Shown piece after piece: positions 59,301-64,000 of a stretch of DNA of 64,000 nucleotides. The first letter of the stretch is position 1. Every line of letters starts with the position of its first letter. The notes below the pieces were generated by a model that worked only from the letters and a program-made list of their open reading frames with translations, searched no databases and was not told where the DNA came from. The stretch covers positions 43,333 through 107,332 of the forward strand of contig CAZLJE010000019.1 in the NCBI GenBank assembly GCA_964559835.1, given 5' to 3'. Source of the DNA: DAISJI01 sp964559835 (GTDB lineage: Bacteria; Acidobacteriota; Terriglobia; Terriglobales; Acidobacteriaceae). The position numbers and the translations under genes were made by a program.

Positions 59301-59787
59301 CAGCACGCTGTTTCCAGTAGTCCTTCTCCGAGAGCGGCGTTTTGTCCAGGTCGTCGTGTGCGCTGTTCAGGTCGGCATTCTGAGCGCGGGCAGCCTGCCG
59401 GGCTTCTTCTTCTGTGGGTTTCGCGCGCACGTACGAGCGCTTCTCAATCTCCTGCGTCGCCAGCACGCGAATGTGCGCATCAGTCCTGACAAGGTCGAAG
59501 ACAGCGTCGTCGGTCAGACTTTCCGAATCCAGAAGCCGGCCTTGTTCATAAGCCTTCTGCACCAGGACCCGCTTGAAAGCGAGTACGAGGCCCGGCGAAT
59601 CGCGGAAAATTTCCAAAATCTTATCCGCCGATAACGACACGAGCTCGATGGCCTGACGCTCGGCCCGGGACGAAGCTCTGGAGCCGTCATCCACCGCAGG
59701 ACGGGACTGGAGTTGCGCGACGGAAAACTGCGCAAAAAACGTTACCAGGAGCACCAGGACACAAGAATCGCGAGTGTACTTCCGCAT
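56353..59787 (-). CDS. polysaccharide export protein with seven SLBB domains (Wza-like)
   Basis: A 1144-residue periplasmic/outer-membrane export protein, about three times the length of Wza. A signal peptide (SCVLVLLVTFFAQFSVAQ) is followed by a roughly 300-residue charged and Gln/Pro-rich region. The poly-export domain (PVGPEYVLGPGDTLKIDLWG) comes next, then seven SLBB-like repeats marked by VYVVGDVTQPGAY, VTIQGMVRRPAIY, VFLDGHVFHPGKY, IMVTGEVRDPGEH, VTIQGEVAKPGKY, IVVKGEVSHPGTY and FVIVSGQVYNTSA. It leads the export operon. AAGAGG precedes its ATG. Confidence 0.9.
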   Translation of the reverse strand: MRKYTRDSCVLVLLVTFFAQFSVAQLQSRPAVDDGSRASSRAERQAIELVSLSADKILEIFRDSPGLVLAFKRVLVQKAYEQGRLLDSESLTDDAVFDLVRTDAHIRVLATQEIEKRSYVRAKPTEEEARQAARAQNADLNSAHDDLDKTPLSEKDYWKQRAELDRQRAVQRDQLRQQQPAPAPAPPDQNVVPSQPSVPADRRRQMLRAQATQQGDIDYPAMPPISAGELPSLLSRSDLSGDRAGGLGPDVTAAAQRMRDNAAMAAISGAGSLPATTSSDVPAETASLSRFRPQVPPTQPKYTPPIIRQRPNPYADVPSLYDLYSQVSQRSATLDRFGMDVFTNGSGNLDQLPLDLPVGPEYVLGPGDTLKIDLWGSVSQRLQRVVDREGRVSLPESGAVQVTGKTLGAVQQEIQAVLRTQYRDVRADVSLARIRTVRVYVVGDVTQPGAYDISALSTPLNAVLAAGGPTSRGSMRTVIHKRGNKTVQESDLYEMILHGTRTDVSTLQSGDTILVPPIGPQVTIQGMVRRPAIYELSGGQTNLAEALELSGGVLATGTLRHIDVERVQAHDKKVMLSLDLPETNDQQANANAMEAFKVQDGDVIRISPILPYSYKTVFLDGHVFHPGKYPYSDGMKVTDLIKSYADLMPEPSGRHAEIIRLNPPDFRPVVLAFNLDDAMGGKGTVPELKPFDTVRIFGRYDFEDPPEIMVTGEVRDPGEHLTNGATRLTEAIYLAGGITTDAKLDDAQIYRKMPGGEVRILSVNLGRALAGDLKEDFLLQPKDRVIVHRDLTKLDPASVTIQGEVAKPGKYPLGENMNAADLVRLAGGFKRGAYTASADLSRFVVENGKRVLGEHEEIPIAKAMAGEPDSDFRLMDGDILSIRQLAGWNEVGASIVVKGEVSHPGTYGIEQGEKLSSIIERSGGFTAAAYPYGAVLERAQVREFSEKSRQEMIRRIESGGNGNISGSVTGQEQAALLQASIQQQQQVLTALRNQPASGRLVVHISPDIQRWKNTSADIEVRAGDVLLIPKRPNFVIVSGQVYNTSAVSYSPGRNAGWYLQQAGGSTKLADKKSVYVIRADGSVVGREGTSGLWKGSVLSLKLQPGDMVVVPEKFITGSSGWKEFMSFAQFASSLAIAARVATSF

Positions 59788-60387
59788 TACGCCGACCTCT
59801 TTGGGAAATCGCTCAAACGGCGATCGAAGAACTCAAAAGCGACGATATATGGAATTGGCGCAGGTAGGAGACAACAGATACAGCTCCGCCCCGTCACTCA
59901 CATTGTAATGATGAGGCAACAACAACTTCAGACACTTACCATCGAACACGATGGCGGCCCGCTTGCCTGAGAGCCACGCTAAAGTCCGCTGAATCTGTAC
60001 AGCCGTTACAAATTATTATTGTGTCATCCATGAGAACGTTGGACCCGGCATGACGAACGCCGAGTGCACCTCAAAGATAGCAACACTACCGCAAAAGTCG
60101 ATGTGAACCAATCGGGCCAACTGCCTAACCTGTATCACTCCAGTATTGAGACTCGTGCAATTTGCGTGACCCTCGGAAGGGCAGACACACTGTTCCCCAA
60201 CCGGAATCAGGTTCTCACGGGAGCTTTAACTTATACCACGAAAGAGACTGTGAGTCATCGCGAAAACCTCGCTATCTCCCATAGAAACATGGACATGGAA
60301 GTAGGAAAACTCTTTGCACACCGGGGCGAGGCAGGCTTTAGCTGACTGGCTGCGGTGTGAGATCGTTCTCACGAGCGGGCGCGAATG
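59788..60387. other. 600-base intergenic region upstream of the export operon
   Basis: The longest gene-free stretch in the window, with lower GC than its flanks (for example AAATTATTATTGTG at 60009-60022). It must contain the leftward promoter of the 18 kb export operon. No -35/-10 pair is convincing; TACAAT on the minus strand near 59903 has no good partner. A 93-codon open frame at 60064-60345 has no family likeness and is not annotated. Confidence 0.5.
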
Positions 60388-61329
60388 TCAGCCGCTTATC
60401 GGAGCTGTCGCAGACCTCTGCTGCCGCCAGAACGTGAGAAGGTCGCGAAGGAGGTCGTCCCACGTCTTTGCCGGCGACCACCCTGTGTCCATACGCAGCT
60501 TCTCAGAACTTGCGGAGATCCGCGGTACTCGCTCGGCACGCAATCGCGCCGTATCGGTTCGCACCTCGGCCGTCACGCCGGCAAGCTCCAAAAGCCTGGT
60601 AAGCGCCGCGTCCAGTCTTCTCGGCTCGCCTGATGATACGTTGTAAACTTCGCCGCTCTTGCCACGATCGATCAACAACCGGTAAGCAGTGATCACATCT
60701 GCGACGTGAAGGAAATCGCGCTCGACGTCCAGAGCACCGGCGGAGATGACCGGCGAGGATGCTCCCGCTTCGATATCTGCTACCTGTTTCGCAAGTGCGG
60801 GGAGAACGAAATCGGTTGTTTGTCCCGGCCCTGAGTGATTGAACGACCGAGTGGTCACGACGGGGAGGCCTGAGAATTGAAAACGGACCAACTCCGCCAT
60901 AGCTTTGCTGGCCGAGTAAGGGTTGGCTGGCCGAAGCGGCGAAGCCTCCGTGAGCAACTGGTCACTAGCCTCGTACACAGTACCGGTACTCACGTTCAGG
61001 ACCCGGGGAGAAGGGGTCATGCGGGAACAAGCACGCAGAATGTTGAAAGTGCCCCATACATTCAGGTCAAAGGTCAGGCGCGGCCTTTGCCATGAGACAG
61101 GCACAGCGGAGATGGCGGCCAGATGATAAACGTGGTCCGGCTTCAAATCACGCACAAGTGCTTCGACCGAGGTCTCGTCGCTTAGGTCACCACGAATATA
61201 GTGGTACCGCTCCCGCGTCCCCGGCGGCGGATCGATGGCAAACACGAATACCTCATCCCCATCGCCCAGGAGCGATGCAGACAAGTGTTGCCCAACGAAT
61301 CCGGTTCCGCCGGTGATGAGTGCGCGCAC
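60388..61329 (-). CDS. rmd: GDP-4-keto-6-deoxy-sugar reductase (Rmd-like)
   Basis: A 313-residue extended short-chain dehydrogenase: nucleotide motif ITGGTGFVGQHLSASL, YHLAAISAVPVSW, catalytic NVSTGTVYE and PYSASKA, and TRSFNHSGPGQTTDFVLPALA. The last motif is typical of GDP-6-deoxy-D-lyxo-4-hexulose reductase, which makes GDP-D-rhamnose. It follows gmd by nine bases, so the pair probably converts GDP-mannose (or a GDP-heptose) to the deoxy sugar. Confidence 0.85.
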   Translation of the reverse strand: MRALITGGTGFVGQHLSASLLGDGDEVFVFAIDPPPGTRERYHYIRGDLSDETSVEALVRDLKPDHVYHLAAISAVPVSWQRPRLTFDLNVWGTFNILRACSRMTPSPRVLNVSTGTVYEASDQLLTEASPLRPANPYSASKAMAELVRFQFSGLPVVTTRSFNHSGPGQTTDFVLPALAKQVADIEAGASSPVISAGALDVERDFLHVADVITAYRLLIDRGKSGEVYNVSSGEPRRLDAALTRLLELAGVTAEVRTDTARLRAERVPRISASSEKLRMDTGWSPAKTWDDLLRDLLTFWRQQRSATAPISG

Positions 61330-61338
61330 GATCCCTGG

Positions 61339-62331
61339 CTAGTGCCCTGCCGCAGCGAACGCGTGATGCGCCGTCTGCGCTACCTTCAGGTCAGAATCGA
61401 CCATCATCCGCACAAGCTGTTCGAATCCCACAGTGGGTTGCCACCCAAGACGCGTCTTCGCCTTCGAGTAATCTCCGCGAAGATGATGCACTTCGGCCGG
61501 ACGGATCAGCGATGGGTCGATCTCAACATATTTCGTGTAATCGAGTCCGACATGGTCGAATGCGACTTCCAACAGTCGCCGCACACTATGAGTCTCATTC
61601 GTGCCGACTACATAGTCGTCAGGCGTATCTTGCTGGAGCATTAGCCACATAGCGCGGACATAGTCTCCGGCAAAGCCCCAGTCGCGTTCCGCTTCGAGAT
61701 TACCCATCCTCAAGCGATCTTGCAGGCCAAGTTTGATGCGAGCGACGGCGTAGGAAACCTTCCGTGTAACGAATTCAAATCCACGCCGGGGAGACTCATG
61801 ATTGAACAAGACCCCGGAGCAGGTGAACAGGTTATAACTTTCTCGATAATTGACCGTGATCCAGTGGCCATACACTTTGGCGACGCCATACGGGCTGCGG
61901 GGATGGAAGCGAGTGCGTTCGTTCTGGGGCGATTCCTCGACATGCCCGAACATCTCACTTGACGACGCCTGGTAAAACCGAATACTCGGATCGACGACGC
62001 GGACCGCCTCCAACATCCGCGTAACGCCCAGAGCCGTAAATTCCCCCGTCAATACCGGCTGCGTCCAGGATGTGGGGACAAACGATTGCGCCGCCAGGTT
62101 GTACACCTCGCTTGGTCTTACCTGATGGAGAACAGAGATCAATGAACTTTGATCGAGCAGATCACCTTGAAGAAGTTCTATTGAGTCTTGCAGGTGGGAG
62201 ATGCGTTCAAAATTGACAGTACTGGAACGCCGGATGATCCCTACCACTCGATATCCCTTCTCGAGCAGGAACTCCGCCAGATACGACCCGTCTTGGCCCG
62301 TAATGCCGGTTATGAGAGCTGTGCGTTGCAA
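61339..62331 (-). CDS. gmd: GDP-mannose 4,6-dehydratase
   Basis: A 330-residue dehydratase with ITGITGQDGSYLAEFLLEKG, the RRSSTVNFERISHL cofactor segment, LAAQSFVPTSWTQP, the active-site YQASSSEMFG and SPYGVAKVYGHW, and NHESPRRGFEFVTRK. It makes GDP-4-keto-6-deoxymannose. TTG at 62331, preceded by AGAGG at five bases, gives the standard N-terminus; the earlier in-frame start adds 21 unrelated residues. Distant relatives act on GDP-heptose, relevant given the heptose operon downstream. Confidence 0.9.
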   Translation of the reverse strand: MQRTALITGITGQDGSYLAEFLLEKGYRVVGIIRRSSTVNFERISHLQDSIELLQGDLLDQSSLISVLHQVRPSEVYNLAAQSFVPTSWTQPVLTGEFTALGVTRMLEAVRVVDPSIRFYQASSSEMFGHVEESPQNERTRFHPRSPYGVAKVYGHWITVNYRESYNLFTCSGVLFNHESPRRGFEFVTRKVSYAVARIKLGLQDRLRMGNLEAERDWGFAGDYVRAMWLMLQQDTPDDYVVGTNETHSVRRLLEVAFDHVGLDYTKYVEIDPSLIRPAEVHHLRGDYSKAKTRLGWQPTVGFEQLVRMMVDSDLKVAQTAHHAFAAAGH

Positions 62332-62452
62332 CTTAACCTCTTTTGACCACACCAATGCTAAGGTCCGAACGTGATTCGAACACGCTGGGTACACGGAAAG
62401 ATATCACGTTTCCGATAGAGCGAACGACGTTCGAGTCGCCCTTACGGTCGCA

Positions 62453-64000
62453 TCAATTCAGCGAGACGAGCACTTCGATGACGCCGTCTCCCTGCTTCAG
62501 CGACTGCATCGCCTTCCCGATGACGGTGCCCAACATGCGCGCGCGGTCGGTTCCCTTCATGGCATAGCCGGTCCGCGAACTGGTCACCAGTAAGTCTCCA
62601 GCCTGGATGGGACCGTTCTCCGCCGTGACCTTGCAGGGCACGATGCCGACGACGGCCAGCGGCACCTCGGAGGAAGTCAGCCTGGGGTCGTCCATCTGGT
62701 GCGTCGTCGCCAGCACGCCGGGTTTGGTCGAATAGATACCCGCGACTCTCGTCGAGTACGCCTCCGTAGACAGCGCCAACCGTCGCGTACCGGTGGAATC
62801 GATCACGAGCACGTCGCCCGGCTCATATCCGGCAGGCGTGCCCAGCACCTCCACCGACTCCGCGAAGTCCGCCCCGCCGGTCTGCGTGCCGCCGTTGAAG
62901 AAGCCCTTGCCGGTGCCGTCGACGCGAAACACCCGGGTCTTGTTGCTGGTGGCGCGGCCGATCAGAAGATTACCGCTGGTGTTCGCATTCACGTTGTCAA
63001 ACACCCCGGCCGCGGCGCCGGTATCGGCGCTGGCGATGCTGCCGTACACACCCCAGGTCGACCCCGAAGTGACTCCGGTCGTATCGCCCCACACCCCCGT
63101 GCCGGTCGTGCTGTTGCTGAGGCCATACACGCCAACCGCATCGCCGCTGGTGGCGCTTGCGTATCCGTAAACGCCGGTGCCGCCCGCCGTGCCGCCGCTG
63201 CCACTGGTGCTGAAGGATTTGCCGAACACACCCACCGTCGTACCCGTGGCGGCCTCGGCCTCGCCCCACACACCGGCCCCGATCGTGCTCTGGGTGGAAA
63301 CGCCGAAAACGCCGATCGCGAAATCAGGTGTTCCCAGGCATCCCCCAGTGTTGCCACCGTTGGGACAGTTACTGGTGGCGAGGTTCTCGCCGGCGACGCC
63401 AAAGCCGTACGAGCTGGCGCTCGTACCCAGCACGCCGCTGGTGTAATTACTGGTGGTCGTGGAGTCGCCGCGAATCGCCGTCGGTAGCGTGGCGACGGTG
63501 AGGGTGGAAGGACCCGCTCCCGTCTGCGTCGCGTGGAACACCTGGTTCGCTGTCGACCCCGTCGGATTATTGCCACTCGTCAAAATCGACCCGTCCGGGA
63601 ACATGAAGCCGCCGGAGGTGGACTGGATGGTGCCGGCCACGGTGAGCGGCGAAGTGGGATTCGTGGTCCCGATGCCGATGTTTCCGCCGTTCTTGCCCAG
63701 CACCAGGTTGCGCCACGCCACGCCCTCTTCCACGAAACCGATCTCCGCAAAGGCCGGGTTGGCTTCCGTGTGGACACCGAGATTCAAGTGCAGGTTCGGA
63801 TTGCTCCCGCCCTGAATAACCACCTGCTTCGCCCGATCCGATCCGCCAGGGTTGTCGGCCGCCACCATCAGCGGCGCGGTCGGCGACGTCGTGCCGATGC
63901 CGACATTACCCGATCCGGCGGCCGTCACCAGGGCGTAACGGTTGCTCACCGTACCCGAGCCGCCACCAGCTCCCACCAGTATCCCGTAGTAGGTGCCCAG
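62453..64000 (-). CDS. repetitive tail-fibre-like protein, 5' end outside window
   Basis: The C-terminal 515 residues of a longer gene; the frame is open to the window edge (LGTYYGILVGAGGG before 63976). It contains two phage-tail-like motifs NVGIGTTSPTAPLMV and NIGIGTTNPTSPLTV, then about ten Gly-rich units ending in GVYG or GVWG (for example GDAVGVYGLSNSTTG and GTGVWGDTTG), a beta-helix or beta-roll pattern. A compact C-terminal domain follows (QTGGADFAESVEVLG to VIEVLVSLN). It is probably a surface fibre. The link to the polysaccharide genes is unknown. Confidence 0.75.
   Translation of the reverse strand: MGTYYGILVGAGGGSGTVSNRYALVTAAGSGNVGIGTTSPTAPLMVAADNPGGSDRAKQVVIQGGSNPNLHLNLGVHTEANPAFAEIGFVEEGVAWRNLVLGKNGGNIGIGTTNPTSPLTVAGTIQSTSGGFMFPDGSILTSGNNPTGSTANQVFHATQTGAGPSTLTVATLPTAIRGDSTTTSNYTSGVLGTSASSYGFGVAGENLATSNCPNGGNTGGCLGTPDFAIGVFGVSTQSTIGAGVWGEAEAATGTTVGVFGKSFSTSGSGGTAGGTGVYGYASATSGDAVGVYGLSNSTTGTGVWGDTTGVTSGSTWGVYGSIASADTGAAAGVFDNVNANTSGNLLIGRATSNKTRVFRVDGTGKGFFNGGTQTGGADFAESVEVLGTPAGYEPGDVLVIDSTGTRRLALSTEAYSTRVAGIYSTKPGVLATTHQMDDPRLTSSEVPLAVVGIVPCKVTAENGPIQAGDLLVTSSRTGYAMKGTDRARMLGTVIGKAMQSLKQGDGVIEVLVSLN

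Noticed and set aside
60064..60345. 93-codon plus-strand frame in the large gap
   Set aside because: No Shine-Dalgarno, no family likeness and codon use unlike neighbouring genes.
61339..62331. UDP-glucose 4-epimerase instead of Gmd
   Set aside because: SSSEMFG, the RRSSTVNFERI cofactor segment and NHESPRRG are specific to GDP-mannose dehydratases.
37262..62331. recently acquired genomic island
   Set aside because: Base composition and codon use stay close to the flanks, and no integrase, transposase or tRNA attachment site borders the cluster.

Overview
The window looks like a chromosomal segment of a GC-rich member of the Acidobacteriota, probably a Terriglobia relative of Koribacter. The evidence is the pair of von Willebrand proteins of the 'VWFA-related Acidobacterial' type, the tandem secreted proteins with carboxypeptidase-regulatory-like domains, the BlaI plus M56/TonB regulatory pair, and intergenic stretches made of short degenerate repeats. 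This assignment is inferred from gene types; no phylogenetic marker was compared. No CRISPR array, rRNA gene or transposase was seen.

Positions 1 to about 13 kb hold housekeeping and regulatory genes: an anti-anti-sigma (STAS) protein, dnaX-ybaB-recR, a possible structured RNA with a terminator, a single-domain response regulator, a DoxX membrane protein, an FHA-GAF-SpoIIE phosphatase, an amidase, two secreted carboxypeptidase-regulatory-like proteins, an adenosine-specific kinase and a DUF4142 protein. From 12.6 to 36 kb come tRNA-Leu(GAG) with secG, a metallo-beta-lactamase-fold hydrolase, a BrnT/BrnA toxin-antitoxin pair, a two-gene transsulfuration or cysteine unit, a GerMN/amidase cell-wall pair, two von Willebrand proteins, rph, a membrane protein carrying repeats inside its coding region, guaA, an autoregulated BlaI/M56 pair whose M56 gene is frameshifted, a MacA/MacB-like pair lacking its permease, a 1724-residue secreted beta-propeller/Ig-like protein, and lhgO.

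From 37.3 to 62.3 kb almost everything lies on the minus strand and forms a 25 kb exopolysaccharide region. Transcription order starts with gmd-rmd (GDP-deoxyhexose). A long export/assembly operon follows: 7-SLBB Wza-like protein, PAP2-Wzi fusion, Wzz, glycosyltransferases, Wzx flippase, methyltransferases, O-antigen ligase/polymerase, initiating sugar transferase and an epimerase. It ends with a heptose precursor operon: transaldolase, HddA, GmhB, GalU and GmhA. These are consistent with a Wzx/Wzy-type polysaccharide that may contain heptose and deoxyhexose. The window ends inside a repetitive tail-fibre-like gene.

The most interesting signals are: a glycosyltransferase whose missing N-terminus is restored by a CTG start; a repeat inserted in frame in a membrane protein; twin operators wrapped round the BlaI promoter; a dedicated sedoheptulose/heptose supply operon; several intergenic micro-repeat families, one of which forms a 26-bp terminator; and a candidate structured RNA downstream of recR.
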